A program made the translations under genes and the position numbers. Below the pieces are notes generated by a model that was not told where the DNA came from, made no database searches, and saw only the letters and a list, made by a program, of their open reading frames with translations. Source: Latrodectus hesperus (taxonomy: Eukaryota; Arthropoda; Arachnida; Araneae; Theridiidae). Taken from it: a stretch of 64,000 nt of DNA. The stretch covers positions 70,830,474 to 70,894,473 of the forward strand of contig CM075857.1 in NCBI GenBank assembly GCA_037975125.1. Direction: 5' to 3'. The first letter of the stretch is position 1; each line of letters opens with the position of its first letter. Positions 25,662-47,063 of the stretch are shown piece after piece.

Positions 25662-26579
25662 TCGTTGCACATACACCTAATTTATCCCTTGTAATATAAA
25701 AGTAAGCAATGAGTAATTCTTTGCAAGCTATAAGTTAACTATAATATTTTACATAATTTACCTCGTTATTACTGCTCTGTAACTTCAATTTTAAACACAG
25801 GCATGGAATTTTAATATTTTCTTTTACCTTCATTTGATTTTAAGTCATAATATTTCACATTTAAAATACATTTTTATTGTAAATGAAAACATTTAAATCC
25901 TTCGTAAAATTCTCTTTAAAATTTAACATTCACTTGGCATAACCTTTATCGATATAGCAAACAAATTATATTTAATTCAAAGCCATCCTTTTCCCACACT
26001 CCTTTACTGATCTATTATTTTTATTAACTAACCTAAAATCTTTGCTCTTCTCATTTTTCTATGATCAAGGTTTAAAAATTTAAGTTTTAATTTAACACAT
26101 TTTTGCTACACTTATCTGTTAATTTCTCTTGTGTTTTACAACTTAGGATCAATTAATCCCTCGAAATATTTTACTCTAAAACGTTGACTGGAAAATTGTG
26201 ATTTTAGTGAAACATATATATGATTAATGCATATATTTCAAATTTTACTTCAAGTAAATAGTATTTTTAAGGCAATCAAAATAGAACATCAATACTTTTA
26301 ACAGAAAACAGCAGTATAATGTTTACATTAAGTATTACAGAAGTTTAAATAAGACAAATGTTAAATTATATTCCAACAATAATATTAAATAATTACGTTT
26401 TATTTGCCATGCATTTCTGTAAATTATATTCATATTAAAATTTCAATAATTCAAAATTTTATTCTCATATAAACAAGGATTGCTTCATCAATTATACATG
26501 GATTATAACTAAAATTTCAAATATTTATATGAGAATTCGCGATTTACAGAAATTTTAATAAAAATATATACAGAAGACG
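25655..26579. other. AT-rich non-coding
   Basis: Nothing was recognised. Confidence 0.6.
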
Positions 26580-27262
26580 TTGTTTTATATAGATCTTTAT
26601 TGGAAAAAAATACAAAATACAAAAGGGTCAAATATCTATCACAGAAAAACAAATATACTAAAGAGTACTAACTAGCAGGTAACTTTGAAGTGATCTGACG
26701 AGAGGGCTTGATGAAAACGGATTGCAACTCGATTTGAGAGCTGCCTGGCTGTCAGACCAAATAATGGCAATGGTGTTCTCTAGCGTGACAAATTTGGCTG
26801 CTTCACCTATGGCCAAAACCTCGGCTTGGAAGACTGAGTTATCTTCTCTCAGCTTTGTTTTCCAGACATGCGCCTTTACTAAATTTTTATAAGCAACAAA
26901 AGCTGAGCTGACCCCTTCTTCCAACTTTAAACCATCTATGAATATTTGAAGGGATTCTGCTGGTGGCCATGACATCTGTGCAGTTTCTTCAACAGAGACT
27001 CTTTTACTCAGATTAAAGAGACCAGTGTAGAAGGAGTCAATGCTCATTTTATTTTCTATATCTGAAGGTGATCGGAGCGGTGTATCGAGACCCTGAATTC
27101 CGCCTCTGGTTAGTCGTATGCATTTTGCCTCTGCTTCTATTATCAGGTGCAGGGGAGGAAAGCCAGTAATTACCTGGAGAGCGGAGGTGGGTGTTGAGCG
27201 GAAAGCTCCCGTGATACTTAGAAGAAACCTTCGTTGAATCGATAATATTTTTAGGGCCAATT
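26580..27262 (-). mobile_element. LINE fragment: RT C-terminus plus RNase H (R1/Jockey-like)
   Basis: A 200-residue frame runs from 27260 to 26658. Residues 5-45 (ILSIQRRFLLSITGAF...TGFPPL) match the region after the reverse transcriptase core in R1/Jockey-type non-LTR retrotransposons. Residues 105-180 are an RNase H domain with three of the four catalytic acids: D109 (IFIDG), E147 (QAEVLAI) and D170 (WSDSQAAL). The usual DGSK is DGLK. The fourth acid and the last part of the domain are missing: the frame stops at LLVSTL and, within about 70 bp, an AATAAA signal follows (about 26597-26592 on the plus strand). The 5' part is also gone at about 27262. This is a doubly truncated dead copy, in which RNase H would have removed RNA from the cDNA hybrid during target-primed insertion. 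Confidence 0.85.
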
Positions 27263-27292
27263 TATTTTTTAACTTATTTATTTTTTAATTTA

Positions 27293-27690
27293 TTGAAGCT
27301 TGTATTCTGATCAATAAGTTAGGTTTTGAGTTGAGACTCTACAATCAAAACCCGCTTCAGCGGACATCAACAGCCTTACACTCGCTTCGCGAGTAGGCTG
27401 TCCGCCTGCGGCGTCGAAATCAAAACCCGCTAGTTCCGAGTTGATCACTTTAATGGCGTAGCAATGGTGATCTTTGTCCTCGCTTAAAAAGCAAATTCGT
27501 CCACCATGTTTAAATATCTAAAACTTTTTCCGAAGTTTATAACTTGTAATAACTCTTCTAGTCGTTGTAATCACATGAAATTTTCTCACCAGATGTTAAA
27601 TAAAATTCCGCGTCGAATAGTATAAAAATTAAGCTGTGTTGAAAACTTTTTACGCTGATTTAATGGCAAAATGCAGGAGCTCGGTGAAAA
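27293..27690. repeat. Unclassified repeat-like block with nested hairpin
   Basis: This GC-richer segment lies between two LINE fragments. It contains a 14-bp direct repeat AATCAAAACCCGCT at 27343-27356 and 27418-27431 that brackets a nested hairpin (see next entry). The rest (27432-27690) has no recognised frame. It may belong to the untranslated part of one of the neighbouring LINEs or to a separate non-coding transposon. Confidence 0.45.
27360..27405. repeat. Nested hairpin inside a 75-bp direct-repeat unit
   Basis: Inner stem ACTCGC-TTC-GCGAGT (27380-27394). Outer stem: GCGGACA (27360-27366) and GCCT (27373-27376) pair with AGGC-TGTCCGC (27395-27405), leaving TCAACA (27367-27372) and TAC (27377-27379) as bulges. 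Small GC palindromes CGCTTCAGCG and CCGCCTGCGG lie just outside. The composition is unlike the surrounding AT-rich DNA. Confidence 0.75.
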
Positions 27691-27699
27691 GCGTCTTCC

Positions 27700-29617
27700 C
27701 TCTTCCCTATCTTCTCTGAGAGGGCCCACTAGGGGTTTGTTGGAGAAGTACCATAAGACACGAAGATATGAGAATAAGGTATTCAGGGCAAAGAAAAGAG
27801 CGTTTGAGTAAGATAGATTCAAGGATGTGGAACACCTCAAAAAGACCAATGAGTGCCATGCATTCTTTCAAGAAGTCAGTTATTGTAGAAGGGATTTTAA
27901 ACCTAAAATCAACTATTGTAGAAATAAGGCTGGTGTTATCCTTAGTGAAGGCTCTCAAATTTTGGAGAAATGGGTTGAGCATTTAGAAGACCTGCTAAAG
28001 ATTAATGATTATACTGTTGCTCCTGCGTTTATACAGAAGGATATAATAGATAGACCTTTGAAGCTTGATCTTCCAACTATGCAAAAACATTGCTTGCTAT
28101 AAAAGAGCTCAAAAACAATAAAGCGCTTGGAATAGATCTCATACAGGTAGAACATGTGAAAAAAGGAGGGCCAAAGGTGTTAGAGCTCTTACATGCAATA
28201 ATCCAGCATTATTGATTATTCGAGAAGATGCCAGAGGATTGGCTTACAAGCTTCCTATATCCAATTTTCAAAAACGGCGATCCTTTAGTATGTGAAAACC
28301 ATAGAGGAATAAGCTTATTGTGCATTTGCTACAAAGTTCTTTTCAAAATATTGTACAAGAGACTTGTTCCGTATGTAGATAATATTGTGGGCGACTATCA
28401 GTGTGGATTCTGTACTGACAAATCCACAGTGGACCATATATTTGATCTTAGACAAATTATGGACAAGTGTCATGAATTTGATATTCATTTACATATTTTG
28501 TTCATTGACTACAAGGCAGCATACGATTCTTTAGACCGCAATGGATTATAATGAACTACTTAAGGCTATGCTGTTTTTGGTATTCCATTAAAGTTAATTT
28601 GATTCAGTTAATTTGCTGAAAATGTCCCTCAACTCGACTTCCTGTAGGGTCCTGATCCAGGGACAACTATATAGAGACTTTCTCGTTGATAAAGGAGTGA
28701 GGCAGAGGGAGGCTCTTTCTTGCCTTTTGTTCAAAATCGTTCTTGAAAGAGTCATCAGGAAATCTGGTATTAATATCAAGGGCAGTATCTTTGGAAAATC
28801 TGTTCAAGTGTCGGCGTTTGCAGACGACATTGCAACTGTAGCCAGAAATAAAAAGATTTTTTAATGGAAGCCTTTGAAGCTATTGAGAGGGAGGACAGAC
28901 TGGTAGGGCTTGTTGTTAATCAAGTGAAAACTAAATATTTCTTGTAACTAGAACACAATTTACCCAAACACATCTACTCATTGGTGATTATAAATTTGAA
29001 AAAGTTGATGAATTTATCTATCTAAGCTCAATGCTTAACAAAAATAATGATATTCTTCCAGAGACGTTTAATTGCAGCTAACATAGCCTTTTTTGACCTA
29101 AGACATTTATTAAAAACTAACATTTTATTACGAAAAATTAAGTTACAGATCTATAGAATGCTTATCCATCCCGTTTTGACCTATGCCTCGGAAACTTAGA
29201 CTTTGACTGTAAGAAAGGAGAAGCTGTTGGGCCTATTTGAAAGTAGGGTTTTAAGAATTATCTTTGGAGGTACGAAGGAAAATGGTGTCTGGCGCAGAAG
29301 GTACAATACATAAATCTACCGAATGTACAAGGAGCCAGACGTTGTACATCGCATTAAAATAAGCCGTCTTAATTGGGTTGGACATGTTATTAGAATGAAG
29401 GATAATAAAACACTAAGGGAATTTTTTTGCAAAACCCATCAGCTTAAGAAGAAGAGGAAGATCAAAGCTGAGATGGGTGGATGCAGTCGAAGAAGACTGT
29501 AGGGTCCTTGGAAAAAAATTGCAGGAGTTTGGCTGCAAGTAGAGGGGGCTGGAAGAAACTGGTTCAGAAGGCCTTGGCCCATCCTGGGCTGGCACGCTAC
29601 GAATGATGATGATGATG
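27700..29617 (+). mobile_element. Decayed RTE-type LINE, 5'-truncated, (TGA)n tail
   Basis: The remains of a non-LTR reverse transcriptase can be followed in order. A linker (VEHLKK...WVEHLEDLL, about 27827-28080) is followed by KELKNNKALGIDLIQ (about 28105). Next come PEDWLTSFLYPIFKNGDP and ENHRGISLL (28228-28320), then FIDYKAAYDSLDR (about 28502-28540), and VRQREALSCLLF, where VRQGDALS is usual. The catalytic box is AFADDIA (about 28815-28835). The C-terminal part is RLNWVGHVIRMKD and RGRPKLRWVDAVEEDC (about 29370-29500), ending about 29605. No RNase H is present. The 3' end is GATGATGATGATGA (29603-29616), as expected for RTE elements, which end in short tandem repeats. There are in-frame stops (about 27809, 28213, 28549) and frameshifts (about 28090 and several later). 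The endonuclease domain is missing. Confidence 0.85.
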
Positions 29618-30494
29618 AAATGAATTATAAGTTATCTTTAATAAACAATACAGTTGTTATATTATTTCAGTTTTTATTTTTTAAATAATATTTTGGTGTC
29701 ATTATTCAGATATTATGCTTTCGTAATATCATGAGAGAAATTTATACTTTTAATCCCTTTACAAAGTTAAATAAATTACAGACATTCTTTAATAAACTAT
29801 ATAAAAATATATTAACACGTTCAATAAAACAAAATCCTAAGTCTAAGGTATTCTTAAGAGATTTTAATAAAGCCTTTGACCTAATAATATGTCTAATTTA
29901 TTCAATGACTTAATTTTGGATATCAAGAATCATTTATATGCTTTTATTTCCATTTTAATTGTTTTTATATAATTTAATAAAATACTAATTGTAAATTGTG
30001 AAGAAAGTATTTAGATTTATATAGATTATTAGCCTTGATTCATATTTATATAGAAAAACAAAGCATTTAACCAAATTGTTGCTATATTATGGATAAACAA
30101 AAATAATAGAAAAAAACCTCCTTGAAAGTAAAAGCTGAAATTAATAAATAGAGTTTCTTCTTTTCTACAAAAATATTACTTGCAAATGAAACAAGGTTCA
30201 TTTGAAATGCATTTTAATGGTTAATAATATAAGTACAAAAGGAAAAGCAGACATATTGTCGTTTTTTCTGATATTTTATGTTATGCATAATTTCTCCTCT
30301 TTTTCCAATGGTTTTCCTTTACTGTTTTTTGTAATACTTTGCTTTAAATGTTATTACAGAAAATAATGAATTTCTTTACCTTTATAATTTTATTACTATG
30401 GAAATTGAGTAACTTTTAGAAATCTAAGATTTTCTTATTTATGTATTGATTACAGCTTTGAGTAATTTAAATTAAATATACAGTAAAAATAAAG

Positions 30495-30498
<4 letters not shown>
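29618..30498. other. AT-rich non-coding
   Basis: Nothing was recognised; the 60-codon frame at 29731 is not distinctive. Confidence 0.6.

Positions 30499-30579
<81 letters not shown>
30499..30579. repeat. (TA)n microsatellite, about 81 bp
   Basis: Uninterrupted TA run just downstream (minus-strand sense) of the Tc1-like element. Confidence 0.97.
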
Positions 30580-30582
<3 letters not shown>

Positions 30583-30699
30583 AAGAAGGCAGAAAAGGCA
30601 GAAAAAATGCATATTATTGCGAATTTGTGTACAAAAGGAAAAAACACAATTTGTGCATATCAGAAAAAAATAATAAGAAAAGATGTTGTCTTCAAAGGA

Positions 30700-31999
30700 A
30701 GTCATTTTCTGTAGGAGGTATGTTTTCCACCTACGGCCAGCAACGTTGAACACCTTTAAAGCATGGAGTCAATGAGACTATTAATCACGTGTTGGGGTAT
30801 TCTGTTCCAGTCTTCCAGAAGAGCTCGTTCCAGTTCTTGGAGAGTTTGTGGGGGTGCTTGGTGGCCAGCAACTCGTCTTCCTAGAGCGTTCCAAACGTGC
30901 TCTATTGGATTCATGTCTGGAGAACACGATGGCCATTCTATTCCTACGATTCCTGTCCTTGAAGAGGAATTCCTCCACCAGGTTAAAACGATGTGGCCTG
31001 CAGTTATCGTCCATTAAAATGAAGCCATCTCTGATTGCTGCAGCGTAAGGGACTACAATAGGTCTGAGGATCTCATCCCTATAACGGCGACCAGTCAGAG
31101 GTCAATCTCGAATTGTATAGAGGTCTGTACACCCGTCAATGCAGATGACACCATACACCCACACTCCCCCACCGCCAAACCTGACACTTTCGTGCACGAA
31201 CGCTAGATTCCTACTGCCACGGTCCCTTCAGATGAAAATTCGCCTATTATCAGGATGAACAGAAAAACGGGACTCGTCAGAAAAAAGAACATTGATCCAT
31301 TCATTTTTTCACCAGTTCACATGCTCTGTTGCTCACTCCCTGCGGTCGCCACGATACCTTGATGTTAGTTTAATACATAACATCGGTCGGCGAGCATACA
31401 GACCTACACCATGGTGCCGGTTTCGGACAGTTTGAGGACAACCGTGGTGTAAGTAGCAGAGCGCAGGTGTTTTTGGAGAAGAGTAGCGTTCATATTTCAG
31501 TGTCTCCGAGCCGTTAACACAAAATAACGATCTTCATTGGGCGTTGTTGTCCGTCTACGACTTTTCCCTGGTCTTCGGTATCCACTTCCAGTCTCCATAA
31601 AACGGTTCCAGATCCTGGAAATCACACTTTGTGACACTCTAATGGCTTGCGATACTCCAGCTTCAGTTTGGCCCCCTTCTAACCTACCAACAACTCTCCA
31701 AGCTTCTGAATTGGTTAAATGACTTCGCTGAGACATCGTACTCATCGAAACAAAGCGGTTACAGAATACCGATCATCCTTGTATTCATTGTCTTTTATTC
31801 AGTTGAAAGCCAAATTTCATTCACTGCCGCTGAAGTGACGTTTTTGACGTCAAACTCAAAATTAGCATACTCCACAGTTTGAAAATCAGAAAAATTTTCA
31901 TTTGAAATTCTCTTCTTTCATTTTCAGCAAAAAATATTTCGTTTATATCTTTATTTTATGTAAAACTTACAATATCCTTTTATTGTTTTGAGCAGTGTA
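30700..31999 (-). mobile_element. Dead Tc1-like DNA transposon (DD34E transposase relic)
   Basis: On the minus strand the transposase starts at 31745 (MSTMSQRSHLT). The first 82 residues hold the paired-type helix-turn-helix (TNSEAWRVVGRLEGG, VSQSVISRIWNRF, then the basic RRPGKSRRRTTTPNEDR). The rest is broken by frameshifts and stops, but family motifs survive in different frames: SDESRFSVHPDNRR (first catalytic D, about 31276-31235), LMDDNCRPHR (second D, about 31014) and SPDMNPIEHVWNALGRRVAG (catalytic E, about 30925-30870). The last residues ..INSLIDSML precede a stop at about 30759. The right terminal repeat reads, inward, CACTGCTCAAAACAATAAAAGG (31997-31976) next to a TA. The opposite terminal repeat was not found, so the element is truncated near 30700. 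The enzyme would cut and paste at TA sites. Confidence 0.88.
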
Positions 32000-32031
32000 G
32001 ATAGATAGATAGATGTATATGTATATATATA

Positions 32032-36440
<4,409 letters not shown>

Positions 36441-36549
36441 ATATGTTGAGCATAAGAAGATAAAGTGATGTAAATAAATACAAAAAATAAAGGATTAAAA
36501 AATTAAAATTATTGTTAGGGAAATATTATAACCTATGAAATTCTTTACT

Positions 36550-36729
36550 TTAGTGAAATGAATGCAAATGGTTATTTTTAAGTCTTGTTACTTCCTTCAT
36601 TGGATAAGCTGGTAGATAATAACGATTCCTGCCAACAAGCAGGTTGTCAATAACAAACATCTCAGGATCTGTATATTCTCTGGAAATATACAATGTAAAG
36701 TCATTAAAATAACAGCATAAAGTATGCAT
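36550..36729 (-). CDS. Putative small ORF or terminal exon, unassigned
   Basis: A 59-codon minus-strand frame runs from ATG at 36729 to TAA at 36550, with composition unlike its AT-rich flanks. It begins MHTLCCYFNDFTLYISREY and later reads NLLVGRNRYYLPAYPMKEV. A good acceptor (TTGTATATTTCCAG, intron end at 36680) lies inside it, so the real coding exon may be 36679-36550 (42 codons after a split codon). In the exon's second frame there is a hydrophobic run (CLLLTTCLLAGIVIIYQLI) that would make a membrane segment, so the correct frame is not certain. No upstream exon was proven; a 62-codon minus-strand frame at 36906-37094 (ends SYCLSECSL) is a candidate neighbour. I do not recognise the protein. 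Confidence 0.35.
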   Translation of the reverse strand: MHTLCCYFNDFTLYISREYTDPEMFVIDNLLVGRNRYYLPAYPMKEVTRLKNNHLHSFH

Positions 36730-37339
36730 TGCAAGTTCCAGTTATTAGATTTGAGTCGGTTAAACAAGGAGACAGTTAAATGGATGTCAAGGTTTCACGT
36801 TTCCTAAATAATTTTACTTAAGTTTTATTTGCTTGTAGGTTATCATCCATAAACGTGACATTTGGAAATATGATGTGTGTGGGCAGGTATTAATGAATAT
36901 TTGATTCATAGACTGCACTCAGACAGGCAATAGCTATCATTGAACGATTTTGAAGTAAAGATGTTCTTATCAGTGAGACAACCGACTGATATTTCTAAAC
37001 CAGTACCATTGTAGAAGGGATTTTGTATAATATTATGAGTTTGCAATCGTGTTCCTGGGTTTTTTTTTTTGGATATTTTTCCCGTGGAAATCATTGCTTA
37101 TACAGTAATGATGCAAGATAGCATATGTATATTTCTGATTTTAGCTATAGTATTATAATAAAGTGTTTGACAAGAAAATTAAATTTATAAAATTTTGGTG
37201 TGAAAAATCTAATCGTGTGATGCTTAATTAAATATGATGAAGTTTGTAATTGATAAAAAAAATATGGAACAGAGAAAAATAAAGTTAAAAATATAAGATA
37301 CCACACAAATATTTATGCTTCCTCAAATGCTACCTTTTT
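36730..37339. other. AT-rich, with a possible minus-strand exon at 36906-37094
   Basis: The minus-strand frame at 36906-37094 has balanced composition and three cysteines near its end, but no clear splice sites and no recognised domain. Confidence 0.25.
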
Positions 37340-37469
<130 letters not shown>

Positions 37470-38167
37470 CAAATCTAAATGTTCTATTTTTTACTATGCT
37501 TGATTGAAGTATTGTCACAATTATAAATATTGCCGTTTTTATGTATTCCATGATAAACTTTGATACAGTTTTTAATATAGTTTAATTCCATTTTTCAATT
37601 TAAATATTTAAATAATGATTATTTTAATTTTATATAATATTTGAATAGTGAGTGATTCGAACCATTTTCTGTAAATTTTGAGCCAAGTATCATAAAACAA
37701 TAAGAGTTGCTAAATTTTAAAAGATTCTTAACCAATTAAATAATGTTAAATTCGATGAATATATCTAAAAGGAATGCAACAGGCAATTTTCTTTCATTAA
37801 AGCGATCTCACAATATTTAAGTAGATAAAATAGGTTAAAATATTTAGAGTGTAAATTTATGTACACATTTCATCGATGGAAGATCAGTGTATATTATGCA
37901 CACACATTTGCAAAAGCTCTGTGGGCAAATAATAAATCATTTTTTTTACTTTTATAGGTATGATACAATCTACAGAAAAATGAAAGGATACTCACTTAGT
38001 ATGCTTCCTTCATTTAAAAAAATTTTTTTTTCAAAGTTTGAATCCTTATTATTTTTATAAAAAAATCGGACATATCTAAATGTCCTCAAAAATCCATAAA
38101 ATCTGTCAAAAAAAATATTCTTTTAAACATTAAATTAAATTTTTATGACATCAAATCAACATAAGCT
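37470..38167. other. AT-rich non-coding
   Basis: Nothing was recognised. Confidence 0.6.
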
Positions 38168-39539
<1,372 letters not shown>

Positions 39540-40330
39540 TGTAGGCAAAGTAACTAGAGAGGCAGGAATTTATAAAAGTGTCAAGCTTGGGACGCTTTCC
39601 AAACCCTAATTAAGGCTGTCAGAAAGATAAGTAGAAGCCGCTTCAAATTAAAATGCATTAGATTTACATCAGATATGCGAATATACCGTTCTCTTGGTGA
39701 AAAGAGCATAGAACCTATCGGAATACGCCATTACTCTGCAACTATATACAGAAACTGAGCGACAAGTATCGCCATTTACTGTGTTCAGATGTCTTGACAA
39801 AGCAGGCTCATTCAACCTCGGTCCTGATCGGTGAATTCCTTGAAAGTTGGTCATTGGAGCCATGATTCATAGTAGTTGAAGGAGTAATGAAATTGGGCTT
39901 CTTTTCAATGGAATCGTGTGCTGTTTACATATCGTAGTCGTTTCAGTTTCACAAGTGATTCGAAACAACCAGTTGATTTTTAGAACGCTTGTTCCTCGCA
40001 GTAACATCAAGAAACAAATATTAGAATTGATTCTGGAGTTGCAGTCTAGGGAATCATTAAACTGAATATGTGTATTAAGGTTCACGTTTTTGACAATTAC
40101 AGTTTTGTAACAAGAGAATAATATTACAAGGAGATTACCCTTTATTATGTACGTATATAAACAAAATGAAATTGAAACATATTTCATTTTAAAGAATAAC
40201 AGTGCACAACAACTTCTGCTGTTCAGTAGATACAGGGAAAAAAATCGAATAGATTGGTTTGTGATTACCTCGTCCATGGCGTTTAATTGACATCCTAATT
40301 CAGTATGGAATCCAGTGCGTTTTTCCCCAG
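39540..40330. other. GC-richer unassigned block, open on both strands in part
   Basis: Composition is clearly less AT-biased. At 39669-39863 the minus strand has a 64-codon frame (MAPMTNFQGIHRSGPRLNEP…), while the plus strand is open over about 39701-39864 (…IQKLSDKYRHLL…). At 39867-40277 a 136-codon minus-strand frame is open but has no recognisable domain. The block could contain exon or promoter sequence, or an unknown dispersed repeat. I cannot choose between them. Confidence 0.3.
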
Positions 40331-40338
40331 AGTTTGGA

Positions 40339-40340
<2 letters not shown>

Positions 40341-40433
<93 letters not shown>
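40341..40433. repeat. (TA)n microsatellite, 93 bp
   Basis: Uninterrupted TA run. Confidence 0.97.

Positions 40434-44847
<4,414 letters not shown>

Positions 44848-44909
<62 letters not shown>
44848..44909. repeat. (TA)n microsatellite, 62 bp
   Basis: Uninterrupted TA run. Confidence 0.96.
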
Positions 44910-44911
<2 letters not shown>

Positions 44912-46883
44912 AAGATAAGTAATGAAGTTAAGAAAATTAGTTGTTAAATTTATATTGTATAAAAAATAATAACTTTTTTAAAAATTATTTTCTCTAATAT
45001 TAAAAATTGACACACACACAATTATTGAATATATTCTTAAATATAATATTTAAAATCACTTGTATGTAAAATTGCATAAAAATGTCTAAAAAATTCCGCA
45101 TTGGTTTTTATAAAATAGCATCTTAAATCTAGTGTAAATGTTATAACAATATTCAGCAAATCATAAATTTTATACACCTTCCTTTAAATTTTTAATAATT
45201 GTAGGTGTACATTCTTTCATTTTTTTTGGCCTGTTTATTATCCTAGGGTGATTTTTCTGGAATTTGATTTTTAAATCGGTAAACTTCAGTTGAAAGTTGT
45301 TTTCGAATAACTTATATTTCTGATCGAAATTAATAAAAACTTCCATTTCCGAATTTGTTTTTGTTTATTTTGCTTGTTGCTCAACAGTCATTTTTTCACA
45401 ACATCCCTAAATTGAGAATCGTAAAACATGAAATTTAATGTAAGCGGTTAACTTCTAATTACTGAAATTTTGAATGAGTTTGACTTGCATTACATATACA
45501 GGAATAAAATAGCACGCACTCTTGTATTTTCATCTTATTTCACTTTCATAAGATTTATCCAAGAAATGCTTTCTCATTCTCGAAATGTACTTATTTTACC
45601 TTATAACAACATTATCTCTGAGATTTTTCTTATTTCAAACACTTATAGAAGCATCTTATTTCCTTTAAAATATTTAGAATAAATCTTTCAAAACTATTAA
45701 ACGTTAATTCATAAAGTATTTCTAACACATACTTAAATATGTCTAACTTTTAGTTGTAACCTACTTATACTTATTAAAACATTGTCAAACCTCTATAATA
45801 ATTTATTAAACTACTTTAAATTATCACTATTTCACTTTTAATTACATCATTTATGGATTAAACTCAGTTTTTGAATTTTTTACATCGTATAAAATTTTAA
45901 TATAAAATTATAATTAAAATAGAGTATTTATGTGCAAAATTTGCTGTTAAAACTACAAACTAGTATATTTTCAAATTTAAAATAACGGTTGTACCTAATA
46001 GTAATTATATTCCAATACATGAATGTTAGAGAAAACATTTCCATATTAATTCCTCTGATATATTACTGTAGTCGTGCTAGCAAAAAATTACCTCAAATGA
46101 GGTGAAATACATTTAACTATATATCTGTTAAAATTATACTGTTTATTTTAAAATAATGCAAAATGGAGCAAAAGTTAATTCCGATTTTAATTTAAATATC
46201 AGTAAATCATAAATTATTTATTTCAACGTACTTATATGAGTAATTTTTTGTATGATTATGCTGAAATTGATTACTCATTGAAAATATTTTAACAAAATTT
46301 GATTTAAAATTCTCCAATGAAATATATCCAATATTTAAATAACAATGAGAAAATGAGAGAGAGCTATGCTTATCTTTAATCAAGAATCTAATAGAAATGT
46401 TTTTTCTTTAATATATCAGATTATTTAATATAATTGGTCTATAAATATAAATTACATTTTGTTTTTAGAGCATAACTTTATGTATTTATATGTTATAACT
46501 TGAAACTATTTTTTCAATTATTTCAAATTTGCGCGGTATTGAGTGACAATAAAAAAAGATGAACATTACTACAATATTTCATAAAGTTTGTATTAAAATA
46601 GCGTAAAAATTATAACAAAAAGAAGCAAAATCATCATTTAAAATATAATAATTATAATTTCAACATTAATTAATTAATTTATTTTTTGAAGAAAAAATCT
46701 CAACTGTTATATACTCTGTTAATATAATTGGTCGCAATTTACTAAGAATATTATCGGAGATATGAAAATCGTAACATAGTTTTCAAAAAGAATATTAAAT
46801 AAGACACTTTAATTATTGATTTCCTAAGTAATTATAAATAAACTACATGCAAAGCCAATTTTTATGATTGATATATTTGACAG
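44910..46883. other. AT-rich non-coding
   Basis: The 70-codon frame at 45470-45682 is rich in hydrophobic AT-coded residues with no domain, and is likely accidental. Confidence 0.55.
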
Positions 46884-47063
46884 ATGATGCGTGCCCAAAA
46901 ATCAAGAAAGATTTTGCAGATGAAAAAGGAGTTCATCAGTACAACTGAGTTCAACAAAGAAGAAAAACATTTGACAGCCATGTTGGACAACTTCTCACGC
47001 CATTTGGTCATCAAGTACGATTCTTTTGACGTACACGGAGGCTTCTCAACGAAAATAAAATAA
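46884..47063 (+). CDS. Putative terminal exon or small ORF, unassigned
   Basis: A 180-bp island of near-normal base composition in AT-rich DNA. It follows an acceptor-like GATTGATATATTTGACAG (ends 46883) and is open for 59 codons to TAA at 47061-47063. It begins MMRAQKSRKILQMKKEF and ends VHGGFSTKIK; it is lysine-rich at the start. AATAAA lies at 47054-47059, overlapping the end, and again at 47062-47067, followed by an A-rich run. Either this is the last exon of a plus-strand gene whose other exons are outside or not recognised, or a 3' fragment of a retrocopied mRNA. A second frame from the same acceptor reads DDACPKIKKDFADEKGVHQYN then stops, so the frame is uncertain. No family was recognised. 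Confidence 0.35.
   Translation: MMRAQKSRKILQMKKEFISTTEFNKEEKHLTAMLDNFSRHLVIKYDSFDVHGGFSTKIK

Noticed and set aside
27586..27982. Minus-strand ORFs of 87 and 91 codons
   Set aside because: They are shadows on the opposite strand of the plus-strand RTE reverse transcriptase relic.
30781..31014. 77-codon ORF as an independent protein
   Set aside because: It is a frameshifted portion of the Tc1-like transposase.
36550..36729. Assignment to an ion channel or an oxygenase from short motif resemblance
   Set aside because: The resemblance is limited to a hydrophobic stretch or a few residues in competing frames, which is too weak to name a family.
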